From Paenibacillus algorifonticola (GTDB taxonomy: Bacteria > Bacillota > Bacilli > Paenibacillales > Paenibacillaceae): DNA of 64,000 nt. The position numbers and the translations under genes are program-made. Below the pieces are notes generated by a model that did no database searches, was not told where the DNA came from, and was given only the letters and a program-made list of their open reading frames with translations. Shown here piece by piece: positions 19,801-28,958 of this stretch. The stretch covers positions 1 through 64,000 of the forward strand of contig NZ_LAQO01000043.1 in the NCBI RefSeq assembly GCF_000971975.1. Reading direction: 5' to 3'. Position 1 is the first letter of the stretch; each line of letters begins with the position of its first letter.

Positions 19801-21590
19801 CAATTAGCAGCATTGCGATGCTTGCGCCAGATTGGGATACGAAATACGGCATGTCGACAACGAAGATTAAGCTGTCCGAGCTTCCGCAAGTAACAGTGGG
19901 CGGCACGGTGTATGCGAAATTTACGCCAGTCATCGATTTGAATGATGCGGAGAAATCCACAGCGGCGACGGGGCTTGCGATTTCTTTTGTCGGCAGTGGA
20001 TTAGCAGGTGACTTCCCGATCTACGTCGATCAACTGAGCCTGTACAGCACGTATGCCGAAGCGGAGAAAGATCCGGCTGTAGTGGATAACTTCGAGACGT
20101 ACCAAGGCAGCGATGCCGCTCTGGCAGCGAAGTTCATTCATGCGGGCGGCGATGCGACGGCGGTAGCGCTGGACGGCGCGCATAAAAGCTCGGGCAACTA
20201 TGCGATGAAGCTGGACTATACGCTGGGCACTTCCGGCTATGCGGGCATTACGAAGGTGTTGGGCGGAGTAGACTGGTCCACGCTCAACAACCTGAAATTT
20301 TGGATGGTGCCGGACGGCAGCAATCAGAAGCTCGTTATTCAGCTGCGTGTGGATGGCGTCTCCTATGAAGCGTATCCATCGCTCGCGGGTACAGCGGGAC
20401 AATGGGTCAGCCTGCACTTTAATGAGTTTACCGTTGCTCCTTGGGACACAGGAAATACGGGCAAAAAAATCAACAAGGTCAGCTTGAAAAACGTACAGGA
20501 ATTTTCCGTTTACGTGAATGCCGTCAATGGAGCAACGCTTAACAGCACGCTTTATTTTGACGATATTGAAGCGATCGACGATGGAACGGGCGGCGTGCCG
20601 AATGGCGGCTCCGGCTCGGGAAGCTCCCCGGCAGAATCGGGAACGCTGTATGGATTCGAGGCGGACACAGCAGGCTGGGTCGTAAGCTCGAATGAGGCGC
20701 AGGCCACGGATGCAGCGATTACAGCCGATGAAAAGACGGAGGGCGACTATTCGCTGACGTCTACCTTCTCGCTGGCAAGCCCAGCAGGCTTTGAGCTGAC
20801 GAAGGTTGCAGCAGCGGACTTGTCCGCCGCTACAGCGCTCAGTGTCAAGGTAAAGCTGTCGCAGGGAACCGCAAATGCCCGCCTGTATATTAAGACCGGC
20901 AGCACATGGGATTGGCATGACAGCGGGACGGGCGTCGTCGATTCTAGCGGCTTTAAGACGCTGACACTTCCGCTCTCCAGCCTGACGGGACTCGACAGCG
21001 TCCAAGCGATCGGCGTGAAAATCGAGCCGGCGGCTGGGCAGACAGGTACAGCATCCGTTTATGTAGATGATGTGTATGTGGATGGTGGCGATTCAGGATC
21101 AGCTGGCGTAGGGTATGATTTTGAAGCGGCGGAAGAGGGCTGGGCAATTAATACCGATGGTGGCAATGCCTACAATACGGCGAACGCCCGCGATATGACG
21201 GTGTCGAGCGATGAAGCCTCAGCGGGAAGCAGCTCGCTGAAGGCGGCTTTTGACCTAAACGGCGGCGATTTCCAGCTTAGACGGGTAGGTGAACTGGACT
21301 TGGGTACAGCGAATACGCTGTCGGCCAAGTTTAAAGTGGTGGCGGATGGGAATGCAACGCTTGCGGGGGCCGTTTCCGTGAAGCTGTTCCTGCAAACGGG
21401 CGGCGGCTGGAGCTGGTTTGCATCGAATGAGACGGTTTCCTACAGCGGTGATGGATTCGTAACAGTAAGCTATGATTTGTCAGGCGTGGCGGACAAAAAT
21501 AATGTCCAGGCGCTGGGCATTCAAGTGTTTGCACCGAGCGGCTCGACGGGCACAGCAACGATTTATTTGGATGAGGTTAAGGTGCAATAA
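16878..21590 (+). CDS. S-layer-anchored GH26 beta-mannanase with multiple carbohydrate-binding modules
   Basis: 1570-residue exoenzyme. Signal peptide 1-27 (SSAAFA). Three SLH domains (about 37-85, 95-146, 157-206) tether it to secondary cell-wall polymer. A beta-rich segment follows, then a Gly/Ser/Asn linker (375-408). The GH26 endo-beta-1,4-mannanase domain (about 412-775) has the acid/base Glu577 in FRPFHEQNGG and nucleophile Glu687 in FSEFG, plus FGHQHAT and the DQYD loop. An Ig-like domain (about 785-875) and four beta-sandwich modules follow; the last two (about 1256-1405, 1412-1570) resemble each other, opening YGFEADTAGWV and YDFEAAEEGWA, and look like CBM27-type mannan binders. ATG 16878 follows TAGGAGGA. 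It stands alone with its own promoter. Confidence 0.95.
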   Translation: MNKKRKWIAAVMAPAMVVTMFSSAAFAQSGATAGSNVSDIQGHWAKAAIEKWSAQNIVSGYPNGSFHPNGSMTRAEFVAVINRVFGFATLSASSFSDVPKTAWYVDELRKAQAAGYYDGFPNNEARAEQPITRQDAVTLLARVFELKAADHATFAGSFKDSGQISSYAQQAINALQGIISGYENGAFRPAGKISRAEVITLVDKLVAEWYANAGNYTAAQAISGHAIINHTGITLKDAQIAGNLYLTAGIGDGEAAVNRASVKGTTFIAGGGEHTVIFNDSKLANVEINRKDGKVHVEADGETTIDSIMSDSPAILELGDNAEVDSIVLNQPTELITGPRTTIGQLTVQADSVIINGKAAARGTYTLKNGTLAPISTSTTPGTGTSSGGSGSSGGNNGGDNGGSTEQAVNFVDQHATAETKSLFAYLNGVRGQEILFGHQHATDEGVTLTRADGSQSEVKNSVGDFPAVFGWDTLSLEGKEKPGVPNNIEQSRINLTAAVKNAHNLGGIVTLSTHFPNFVTGGSFNDTSGNVVAHILPGGNKHAEFNAFLDTIANFANNVKDDDGKLIPILFRPFHEQNGGWFWWGAKTTTTSEYKEIFRYTVEYLRDKKDVRNFLYVFSPNGSFGGAESTYLTTYPGDDYVDVLGMDQYDNKENAGSQGFLNGLVTDLGMISRMADSKGKIATFSEFGYSPEGMKTTGNNNTTWFTDLLNAIKSDEDASRIAYMQTWANFGLGNNLYVPYKNAPNGLGDHELLPDFINFYNDSFTTFRNEVQGVYGHTVVTAPEQPFMHIATPTDNSIVGGSVTIRARALEIAPTKVVYTVQGSDTEYPMALDSGGFFYTANWSPAAGLNGKTAVLNVKVYVGNQVVLTQTTTVSVQASEILMKTYSFDQDTEGVVKNGDPGTYPETMALTVQHDTFDGNGVLKLDAQHAAAADLWQEFKLALPALDGGNALADVKRIKLDAFIPLNAGVADATISSIAMLAPDWDTKYGMSTTKIKLSELPQVTVGGTVYAKFTPVIDLNDAEKSTAATGLAISFVGSGLAGDFPIYVDQLSLYSTYAEAEKDPAVVDNFETYQGSDAALAAKFIHAGGDATAVALDGAHKSSGNYAMKLDYTLGTSGYAGITKVLGGVDWSTLNNLKFWMVPDGSNQKLVIQLRVDGVSYEAYPSLAGTAGQWVSLHFNEFTVAPWDTGNTGKKINKVSLKNVQEFSVYVNAVNGATLNSTLYFDDIEAIDDGTGGVPNGGSGSGSSPAESGTLYGFEADTAGWVVSSNEAQATDAAITADEKTEGDYSLTSTFSLASPAGFELTKVAAADLSAATALSVKVKLSQGTANARLYIKTGSTWDWHDSGTGVVDSSGFKTLTLPLSSLTGLDSVQAIGVKIEPAAGQTGTASVYVDDVYVDGGDSGSAGVGYDFEAAEEGWAINTDGGNAYNTANARDMTVSSDEASAGSSSLKAAFDLNGGDFQLRRVGELDLGTANTLSAKFKVVADGNATLAGAVSVKLFLQTGGGWSWFASNETVSYSGDGFVTVSYDLSGVADKNNVQALGIQVFAPSGSTGTATIYLDEVKVQ

Positions 21591-21608
21591 ACGAATGTAA
21601 CGGCAAGA

Positions 21609-21640
21609 AAGGGAGGCCTCATGCGGGCCTCCCTTATTTA
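21609..21640. terminator. hairpin between convergent mannanase and membrane protein genes
   Basis: AAGGGAGGCC (21609-21618) pairs with GGCCTCCCTT (21626-21635), 7-nt loop, then ATTTATT. The T tract is weak; it may serve both strands. Confidence 0.65.
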
Positions 21641-22000
21641 TTGTACAGTCGAATCCCCCAACAAGGAGACATGCCAATTTTTAATAAATGGTATAGCTGT
21701 AGTTGTTGAACTCGTAAGATAGAGGGCAAGAACGAACAATGGGATGTGTACAAGCTGCATTTTGTTGAAAAGCTTAGCTTTTTTAATCTTTAAAAATAGA
21801 TTTAGTCCGACAACCATTTGAGCTAAAACCAGACTCACAACGATATTAAGTAAAAACATATCATATACCATTTTGTGCGAGGCAAAGAAGGGAAAGGTCG
21901 TTGATAAATGAAAAGCAAATTTATCAATTAAAATATAAAACATAATCCAATACACAAAAAGATAAACCAAAGACAGAAGCGATAAGGCTTTTTCACGCAC
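21638..22000 (-). CDS. small integral membrane protein, unknown function
   Basis: 120 residues with about four hydrophobic segments (LLSLVYLFVYWIMFYILI, FLLNIVVSLVLAQMVVGLNL, LVHIPLFVLALYL and a weaker one). No family recognised. The start is GTG at 22000, 21 nt after the MerR gene; the ribosome site is poor and MFYILIDK further in is an alternative. Third gene of the hydrolase-merR-membrane set, so it may be a target or partner of that regulator. Confidence 0.6.
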   Translation of the reverse strand: MREKALSLLSLVYLFVYWIMFYILIDKFAFHLSTTFPFFASHKMVYDMFLLNIVVSLVLAQMVVGLNLFLKIKKAKLFNKMQLVHIPLFVLALYLTSSTTTAIPFIKNWHVSLLGDSTVQ

Positions 22001-22021
22001 AGTATCCGCGGCCTACGGTCA

Positions 22022-22414
22022 TTAATCTTCGGACTTGCGAAATGAATCCAGATAGTTGTGAATGTCTGTTTGAGGCGTCTCAAGCAAAGTCGCCAGCATC
22101 GATTGAATAGAGCGCAGAGATTCGACCTTTTCATCAATCTCGACTATTTTGCCCCGCACATACTCCTTTAAGGTTTCTGCGTCCATATCACGGCCTAGCA
22201 GATGCAGTACTTCCTGAATTTCCTTGAGGGAATAGCCGAGTGATTTGGTGTCCTTAATGAATTTGATTTTGACCAAATAATCGTCCGAGTACAGACGGTA
22301 GCCACCTTGGCTGCGGCGGGGGGCCGGAAGGATGCCGCTTTCCTCGTAGTAGCGAATCGTTGCCATGCTAAGCCCGGTTTTTTTGGCAAGCTCGCCGCGT
22401 GTCATTCCTTCCAT
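22022..22414 (-). CDS. MerR-family transcriptional regulator
   Basis: 130 residues. The N-terminal winged helix is typical: MTRGELAKKTGLSMATIRYY, EESGILPAPRR, GGYRLYSDD, then the wing LGYSLKEIQEVLHL. A coiled-coil dimerisation helix follows (about 80-115). The C-terminus is short and has no Cys pair for metals, so the effector is unknown. ATG 22414 (MEGMTRG) follows AAGGAGGG. It lies 32 nt after the broken hydrolase gene and may have controlled that operon. Confidence 0.92.
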   Translation of the reverse strand: MEGMTRGELAKKTGLSMATIRYYEESGILPAPRRSQGGYRLYSDDYLVKIKFIKDTKSLGYSLKEIQEVLHLLGRDMDAETLKEYVRGKIVEIDEKVESLRSIQSMLATLLETPQTDIHNYLDSFRKSED

Positions 22415-22446
22415 GCGTGTTTCCCTCCTTGATACTGTCCATTTGT

Positions 22447-23912
22447 TTATTGGGCAGTTGCTTTTTTCGTATAGTTATGGTCGAAAATAACCTCGGGATA
22501 GTCCGGCGACGGCCCAGCCAGCAGCGGCTGCGATTCATTTTTCAAATATTGATTGAAAAAGGCGGTGACATAAGAGCGTGTAATATCTACCGTGTGGACG
22601 GGGTCGACGCCCTTGGCGAACAGCTTAGGCGACAGCAGCGCGATGTCGGTAAAGCTCTGATGGATAAAAGGCTCCACGGTCATATAATAGGTGTCATTGG
22701 TGCTTTTCGTCATGACCGAATCCAAATCGGAAGCGAACTCCTCGAAATAGACATAGGATTTCTCCATGGTCGCCGGGTCAAGGCTCTTGGCTGTGTCGCC
22801 CGTCATCAAATACATGAACGGCTGCTTCAAGCCGTTATGGGCGACATCGCCCCAAAATCCGCCCTCCAAGCTCATCCCTGCCTTAAACCGGCTATCCTGT
22901 GCCAGTGTTTCCGCGGTTGTCGCCCCGCCATAGGAGTGACCGAAAATGCCAACGCGGCTCAGATCCAGCTTGTCCTCAAGCTTGTGATCGGGGTCTTCCT
23001 GATTCCATGCCGTCAAGGTGTCGAGCTGTCGAGCACGAACCTCGCATCAGCTACACGGACAGCCACTTCTTTAATATTGTTGTCGTAAAGCTCCGCTGAC
23101 GTCGGAAATTCGGGTTCTGCTTCGTATAAAATCGAACGGCCATCCGGAAAATCAACCTTCGCTGATGTAAAAGGATGATCCATGCCTACAACGATGTAGC
23201 CATTGCTTACTAGCTCCTCAATTGCCGTCATGCTCTGGAAGCGGGTCGAGCGAATGCCGGGAGAAAATAGGACAACCGGATAGCTCGCTTCAGCAGTGGA
23301 CAGCTCGGCCCCTTCTAAGACATGCGTTGGAATGTTCATCACATGGCTGAAAATTTGCTTCGGTATGCCGAATACAAGGCTGACCGCTTCCCCAATTTCC
23401 GAAGGGTAATGCTCAGTCGAGGCGCCTTCGGTATTATTTTTATGTACCGGATACCATACATTGATCATCAGCTCGCGCTTGTCGTTCGGATCTTCACTGT
23501 GCGTTTCAGCGCGGGACTCATCGGTTAGATGCCGTGCGATGGTGCCAATGCCATAGCTGCCGTTAGGTTCTGGCATTGTGAAAACCGGCAGCAGCGTGCT
23601 CGCATATACGGAAAATCCGCTAAGTGCGATGACGATAAGGGAGAGTAGACCCTTTTTAATAATAGCCCTGGAACGTATGTAATCGTCGTTAGGCTTCAGC
23701 AGCCGGGGGGCCAATACAATAATCAAAATTAAAGCTACAGCGTAGGCAGCAACCATCTGGATGCGGAAATGATCGATTACACCATGCAGCAGCACAGCCA
23801 GTACAACAGTGCCAAGCATAACGGAATCGAGCCGCTTCGTTTTTCTTGCAAATAACAGGCATCCCGCTGTCGCTAAAATAATCAGAATGACAATGACTTC
23901 GAATACTTTCAT
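22447..23912 (-). pseudogene. membrane-anchored alpha/beta hydrolase (PAF acetylhydrolase-like), frameshifted by an 8-bp duplication
   Basis: The N-terminal part from ATG 23912 (MKVFEVIVILIILATAGCL, after GGAGGT) has four membrane helices in residues 1-115, then hydrolase strands (ELMINVWYPV, PVVLFSPGIRSTR, YIVVGMDHPF). It ends in a stop at 23013 after FVLDSSTP. The next frame continues exactly where needed (TAWNQEDPDHKLEDKL) with the nucleophile elbow GIFGHSYGGA and the C-terminal His region VEPFIHQSFTDI. The cause is visible: the 8-mer TGTCGAGC is tandemly doubled at 23019-23026 and 23027-23034 (plus strand). Removing one copy restores a ~487-residue protein. Everything else is intact, so the lesion is recent, switchable or a sequencing error. 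Confidence 0.85.
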
Positions 23913-24488
23913 TATACAGTACCTCCATTTATTTCTGTATTCTCCGTCCAAAGGGGCGGAAATCTTGTATAAACAGAGTATAAAGATTGAAGTATACTTC
24001 AAGGTCAAGGTATTATTTTTGAACAAATAAATGATTGTAATAAATAAACTAGGGCTAGTCTTGGCGGACACAGTAGCTGCTATTTCAACAGAATTAAGGG
24101 TTATGGCACAGGCTGCGGACACAGCAGCCGCTAATATGCTGCAAATGGCCATTTTGACGGGATAATGAGGGCAATAACGGATTTCCTGTCCGCTTACGGC
24201 CAGAAATCGGATCAAAAGCCAGAATAGCGGAACCTCAGTCCTCCAAACAAGGAGTGGGCGTCCCAAGCTGCGTGGTCTCAGCAACAATCGCATGCTTCGG
24301 TTCTCAAGCCTTGCATCGTCAGATGAGATTGCCCTTGAATAAGCTCTGAGCAAGGAGTGGCAGACCGACTCCGGTTTGCATACACATCCTAGTGGAGCAT
24401 TTTTAGAGAAAAGTGAGCGGATCTAGCAAGCACTGTGCTACTATATTGGCAAATCACGCATGACGTCTGACAGAAAAGGGGACTAGCT
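23913..24488. other. intergenic region with a suspected interspersed repeat
   Basis: About 575 nt without a gene. GCGGACACAGTAGCTGCTATT (from about 24064) and GCGGACACAGCAGCCGCTAAT (from about 24115) are two versions of one motif about 50 nt apart, which recalls a repeated GCGGACACAG...GCTATT element seen in Paenibacillus intergenic DNA. The remainder, 24170-24400, shows no open frame with a ribosome site. Confidence 0.45.
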
Positions 24489-26291
24489 GTGTTTTACTCA
24501 TTAAAAAGCCGTCTGATTGCCGTATTTATTCTGCTGTTCGTCCTGTCGTTTGGTGCTATGTCTTATATTTTATTTAATGAATCACGCTCCATCATCCGCT
24601 CTTATATCGAATCCTCGGCACTGGAGAAAATGGAGGAGTACGGTGCCTACGTCGATATGGTCCAGATGCAGATTTACGATCTTGCCTCGCTCGTGTTCAA
24701 TAGCGATACAACGAAAAACTGGGAAGGGGCCGTGTCGGACCCGAAGCTTGCGGCGGGCGAGAAAATGCTGGCCAATATTAAGCTCAGCAGCTTTCTCACG
24801 CAGGCGATGAACAGCTATACGAGCGTATCGCGGGTGACCTTTTACCGCTCAGACGGCACGTGGATCAGCAGCGACAATCAGGTCGTTTCTGACCCGAGCC
24901 TGCTTGCACAGCAGTGGTACAGCGATTTTAAAACATCGGGAACGCACTGGGTGGCGAGCCATCTCGACCCGGTCGAGGCGCGCTACAATAACACGCATCC
25001 GGTTGTCAGCATGCTAATGCCAATCGGAACCTTCGAGCCAAGCCGTGCCCGAACCGTGATGAAAATTAATGTGAGCAGCGACTATTTTCAGCGGCCGCTC
25101 AATCGAATTCACCTTGGTGAAAGCGGTACCATATATTTAATGGATCAGGGCGGCCAGCTGCTGCTCTCCCCGCCTGAAGCCGGGGCGCAGGCCGACATGC
25201 AGTCTGCCATGGGGAAAATTCGCGGAGATATGCGCAAACAGGGCGTTATTTACGTCCAATCGGATAAGGGAAAGACAGATATTGTCGTATTCAAAAAGCT
25301 GCAAAGAACCGGATGGATACTTGTCGGCCTCGTATCTGAACAAGACTTGTACGCGAAGCTGTTTCAACTACGCAGCAGCATTATTTTGTTTGCATCGATA
25401 TTGCTGGTATTGTCGGTCTTTCTCGCGATCTGGCTGTCCCAGAGCATTTCCAATCCGCTATCCCGCCTTATATCCGCAATGCGCCATGTCCAGCGGGGCG
25501 ATTTCAATCAGGCTGAGCTGCGGCTGCCGCCGGAAATCAGCATCCGCAATGAGGTAGGTTTTGCGACCGTGACCTTCCGCAATATGGTCCAGCAGCTTCG
25601 GCAGCATATCAAAAACGAATTTGAGCTGAAGCTGCTGCGCCAGCAAGCGGAATACAAGGCGCTGCTAATGCAGATTAATCCGCATTTTTTATTTAATACG
25701 CTGGAGCTGATGAGCAGCCTCGCCATGCAGAAGCGGACCGATGATACCGTGCAGGTCATTGAATCGCTTGGCAAAATGATGCGCTTCTCACTGCGAATGA
25801 GCGATGATGTGGTGCCGCTGCGCGAGGAGCTGAAATATGTGAAGGATTACGTGGAGATTTTGCAAATCCGCTTCGGGGGGCGGCTGAGCTTGACCTTGAG
25901 GGAGGAAGGCGAGCTTGCGCATTTGACGATTATTAAATTTATTTTACAGCCGTTGATCGAAAATGCCGTCAAATATAGCTTTCAGCATCAGCCGGAGGCC
26001 AGGGTGGAAATCGTAGTAAGCAGGAGCGGCGAGCGTATGGTACTTAGCGTTGCGGACAACGGGCCGGGTGTGCAAGGCGAGACGAAGCGCCAACTCGCGG
26101 AGCGATCAGCGGCAGCCCGGATGGATGCGTTGCTGAACAGCCGAGACAGCCAAATTGGTCTCAGCAACGTAATCGCACGGTGCAAGCTTTATTATGGGGA
26201 GCTGTTCGAGATTCAGATAAAGGAAAGCAGCTGGGGTGGTGCGCTCATTGTACTGACGCTGCCCATTCAGGAGGAGGGAAAGCATGTATAA
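24489..26291 (+). CDS. YesM-type sensor histidine kinase
   Basis: 600-residue membrane kinase. An N-terminal helix (SRLIAVFILLFVLSFGAMSY) and a second at about 298-320 (SSIILFASILLVLSVFLAIW) flank an extracellular Cache-like sensor. HAMP follows (LSQSISNPLSRLISAM), then the His_kinase core with phospho-acceptor His399 in QINPHFLFNTLELM and a C-terminal ATPase (IENAVKYSF; DNGPGV). YesM/YesN pairs sense plant polysaccharide fragments. GTG 24489 with AAGGGGA upstream. Its last 8 nt overlap the response regulator. The pectin genes downstream point to rhamnogalacturonan oligosaccharides as signal (inference). Confidence 0.95.
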   Translation: MFYSLKSRLIAVFILLFVLSFGAMSYILFNESRSIIRSYIESSALEKMEEYGAYVDMVQMQIYDLASLVFNSDTTKNWEGAVSDPKLAAGEKMLANIKLSSFLTQAMNSYTSVSRVTFYRSDGTWISSDNQVVSDPSLLAQQWYSDFKTSGTHWVASHLDPVEARYNNTHPVVSMLMPIGTFEPSRARTVMKINVSSDYFQRPLNRIHLGESGTIYLMDQGGQLLLSPPEAGAQADMQSAMGKIRGDMRKQGVIYVQSDKGKTDIVVFKKLQRTGWILVGLVSEQDLYAKLFQLRSSIILFASILLVLSVFLAIWLSQSISNPLSRLISAMRHVQRGDFNQAELRLPPEISIRNEVGFATVTFRNMVQQLRQHIKNEFELKLLRQQAEYKALLMQINPHFLFNTLELMSSLAMQKRTDDTVQVIESLGKMMRFSLRMSDDVVPLREELKYVKDYVEILQIRFGGRLSLTLREEGELAHLTIIKFILQPLIENAVKYSFQHQPEARVEIVVSRSGERMVLSVADNGPGVQGETKRQLAERSAAARMDALLNSRDSQIGLSNVIARCKLYYGELFEIQIKESSWGGALIVLTLPIQEEGKHV

Positions 26292-27948
26292 GGTGCTGAT
26301 CGTGGACGATGAGCCGGAAATCCGTTTAGGGCTGCGTCTCAAGGTAGACTGGGAGGAGCTGGGCCTGCGAATTGCGGGCGAGGCGGCGAATGGCACGGAG
26401 GCGCTGGAGCAGCTTGAGCGCGAAGTGTTCGATGTCGTCATAACGGATATGAATATGCCGGTGATGGACGGGCTTTCTTTTTTGGACAATTGTCGTAAGC
26501 TTTATCCTGAAATTAGGCTAATCATTCTGACAGGCTATGAGGATTTTAACTATGCGCATGCTGCTGTCCGCCATCAGGCTCGCCATTATTTGCTCAAGCC
26601 AGTTGCAAGGGACGAGTTGACGGAAGCGCTGCTGAAGGTACGGCAGGAGCTGGATAAAGAGCAGGAGAGCTACAGACAGTCAGCGGACATGAAATGGCGC
26701 CTGACGCAGTACTATCAAGAAATGAAGGAGCATTTTCTGCGGCACCTCATCCGGGGGGAGGCTGGACGCGAGGATACGCTGGTGGAGCGGGCGCGGCTGT
26801 TTCAGCTGGAGGAATGGGGGGAGCGCACGGTTAGATTTATGACGGCTGGACTGCAAGCACTCGGGCAGCAGCCTGTCCGACAGGAGGACACGCAGCCGGG
26901 CCAACAAACGCATCAAAGAACGGATCAAAAAACGGACCGACAGACGAGGCAGCCCGAGCAGTTCAGCCTGGCGTTCGAGCTCATTTGCCGTGAGCTGGCA
27001 GAGGGCTTTGCCGGTTCTTTGCAAGCGATACGAGACGAGCATTATTATGGTCTGATGCATGTGGTGCTGCTGGATGAGGAAGCGGAAAGCGTAGAGTTTG
27101 AACAAAAGCTGCGCGATATTGTGAGCGGACATCTTGGGTTCAAGCCTTCCATCGGCATAGGAAATGCCGTCAAAGGCTTTCAGCAGTGGAGAGAGGGCTG
27201 CATGTCCTCGCTCGTCGCCTGGAATATGGCGGAGGCGCAAATCCGGCAAGGCGAGCGAGCGACGGCAGAGCCGTTCCTGCTTCCCAAGGAGACGGCCGAT
27301 TTGATCCGGCGGCTGCTGGAGCGGGGCGAAATGGAGCAGCTCGTCAAAATGCTGGAGCGCGAGCTGAAGGAGGCGCTTAGCGTGTCACGCATCCGATTCG
27401 TTAAGGCGATTTTTCAATTAAATCTGATTTTGGAGGCGCAGGCGCATGAAGCGCATGTACCGATTATAGGCGGCGAACAGCTCTGGGTACGCCCGGAGAT
27501 GGCGCTCAACTTCAGCACAGCGGAGAAGGCCTGCCACTATTTGATGAAGCTCGCAGCGGCTATTCATGACAAGCTGCAAGGAGCAGAGGAGGACGCCGAT
27601 TATTCGGTTATGGAGGCATCCAGGCAATATATCGAGGAAAACTATATGTACGATTTGAATCTGACGATGCTGTCCGAAAAGTTCAATTACAATTCGTCTT
27701 ATTTCTCGGAGCTGTTCAAGGCGAAGTCTGGCAAAACCTTTATTCAGTATTTGACCGATGTCCGAATGGCGCATGCGATTCGTCTGCTGCGGGAAACGGG
27801 ACTCAGCCTATGGGATATATCCGAGCTGACCGGTTTTTCCAATGCGAGCTATTTCAGTTCCAAATTTAAACGGATTTATGGCATGAACCCGTCGGAATTC
27901 CGCCAGCGTCACCCTGAAAAAAGTGATAATGAATTCCCGAAGAAATGA
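26284..27948 (+). CDS. YesN-type response regulator with AraC DNA-binding domain
   Basis: 554 residues. Receiver 1-120: VLIVDDEPEIRLGL, phospho-acceptor Asp55 in VVITDMNMPVMDG, and Lys in YLLKPVARDEL. A long variable middle includes a Gln/Thr-rich stretch (about 200-220, QQTHQRTDQKTDRQTRQPEQ). The C-terminal 100 residues form the double AraC helix-turn-helix (LTMLSEKFNYNSSYFSELFK; ISELTGFSNASYFSSKFKR; GMNPSEFRQ). It overlaps the kinase gene by 8 nt, the usual sign of coupled translation. It probably activates the transporter and lyase genes that follow. Confidence 0.95.
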   Translation: MYKVLIVDDEPEIRLGLRLKVDWEELGLRIAGEAANGTEALEQLEREVFDVVITDMNMPVMDGLSFLDNCRKLYPEIRLIILTGYEDFNYAHAAVRHQARHYLLKPVARDELTEALLKVRQELDKEQESYRQSADMKWRLTQYYQEMKEHFLRHLIRGEAGREDTLVERARLFQLEEWGERTVRFMTAGLQALGQQPVRQEDTQPGQQTHQRTDQKTDRQTRQPEQFSLAFELICRELAEGFAGSLQAIRDEHYYGLMHVVLLDEEAESVEFEQKLRDIVSGHLGFKPSIGIGNAVKGFQQWREGCMSSLVAWNMAEAQIRQGERATAEPFLLPKETADLIRRLLERGEMEQLVKMLERELKEALSVSRIRFVKAIFQLNLILEAQAHEAHVPIIGGEQLWVRPEMALNFSTAEKACHYLMKLAAAIHDKLQGAEEDADYSVMEASRQYIEENYMYDLNLTMLSEKFNYNSSYFSELFKAKSGKTFIQYLTDVRMAHAIRLLRETGLSLWDISELTGFSNASYFSSKFKRIYGMNPSEFRQRHPEKSDNEFPKK

Positions 27949-28034
27949 TATGTTGCCGAATCCTATTCCTGCGTATGATTGGTGTACGAATGCAGCTTGC
28001 TTGCGTACATCAATCATTAGGAGGGATTTTTGCC

Positions 28035-28949
28035 ATGGGCGTTTCCCGCAAAACACTTGCCCGCGAGCAGAACCAAACCGCTTATTTGTTTCTGCTGCCG
28101 TGGCTGATCGGCTTTTTCTGTCTGACGGCTGGGCCGATGCTCGGTTCGCTGTACCTGTCCATGACCAAGTACAATTTGCTGTCCCCGCCATCATGGATTG
28201 GCATGGACAACTATGTGCAAATTATTACGAATGACAGCACGTTTACCGGATCGTTATGGCTAACCTTCAAGTATGTATTCATTTCCGTGCCGCTCAGGCT
28301 GGCTTTTGCGCTGCTTGTAGCTATGGCGCTCAATAAGGGCATCCGGGCGCTGGGCATTTATCGGACGATTTATTATATCCCTTCCCTGCTTGGAGGCAGT
28401 GTTGCTATCGCTATCGTATGGCGGCAAATATTTGACGGTACGGGAGTGGTAAATAAGGCGCTCGCCTGGATTGGCATAAAAGGGCCGTCGTGGATCGCCC
28501 ACCCGGATTACATTGTGTATACGATTGTTACGCTGTCGGTGTGGCAGTTCGGCTCGGCGATGGTCATTTTTCTGGCGGGGCTAAAGCAAATTCCCGCTGA
28601 TCTCTACGAAGCGTCCCAAGTGGACGGCGCAAGGAAGTGGAACCAGTTCATCAGCATTACGCTGCCGATTCTGACGCCGGTTATTTTTTTCAATCTCATT
28701 ATGAGCATTATTCATTCGTTTCAGGCGTTTACACCGGCTTTCGTCATCGGGGACGGCCGCGGCGGACCGCTTGATGCGACGATGTTTTATACGCTGTACT
28801 TGTATTTGAAAGGCTTCTCCTTCTTCGATATGGGCTATGCCTCGGCGCTCGCCTGGATTATGCTGCTCATTATCGGAGTGCTGACGGCGATTATATTCAT
28901 CACCTCGAAATACTGGGTGTTTTATGGAGACAACAAGGACGGGAGGTAA
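28035..28949 (+). CDS. sugar ABC transporter permease (YesP/LplB/UgpA type)
   Basis: 304 residues, six membrane helices, MalF-like. The conserved cytoplasmic EAA loop reads LYEASQVDGARKWNQFISIT, followed by LPILTPVIF. It pairs with the next gene to form the import channel for oligosaccharides; the ATPase is not in the locus, so a shared one (MsmX type) is likely, as known for B. subtilis YesOPQ. ATG 28035 is chosen for the AGGAGGG ribosome site; the in-frame upstream extension to 27945 has no such site and overlaps the regulator gene. Confidence 0.93.
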   Translation: MGVSRKTLAREQNQTAYLFLLPWLIGFFCLTAGPMLGSLYLSMTKYNLLSPPSWIGMDNYVQIITNDSTFTGSLWLTFKYVFISVPLRLAFALLVAMALNKGIRALGIYRTIYYIPSLLGGSVAIAIVWRQIFDGTGVVNKALAWIGIKGPSWIAHPDYIVYTIVTLSVWQFGSAMVIFLAGLKQIPADLYEASQVDGARKWNQFISITLPILTPVIFFNLIMSIIHSFQAFTPAFVIGDGRGGPLDATMFYTLYLYLKGFSFFDMGYASALAWIMLLIIGVLTAIIFITSKYWVFYGDNKDGR

Positions 28950-28958
28950 GTGTAAAGG

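Noticed and set aside
22399-23088. 229-codon plus-strand frame opposite the hydrolase pseudogene
   Set aside because: Antisense shadow: the minus strand carries clear hydrolase motifs, and this frame has none.
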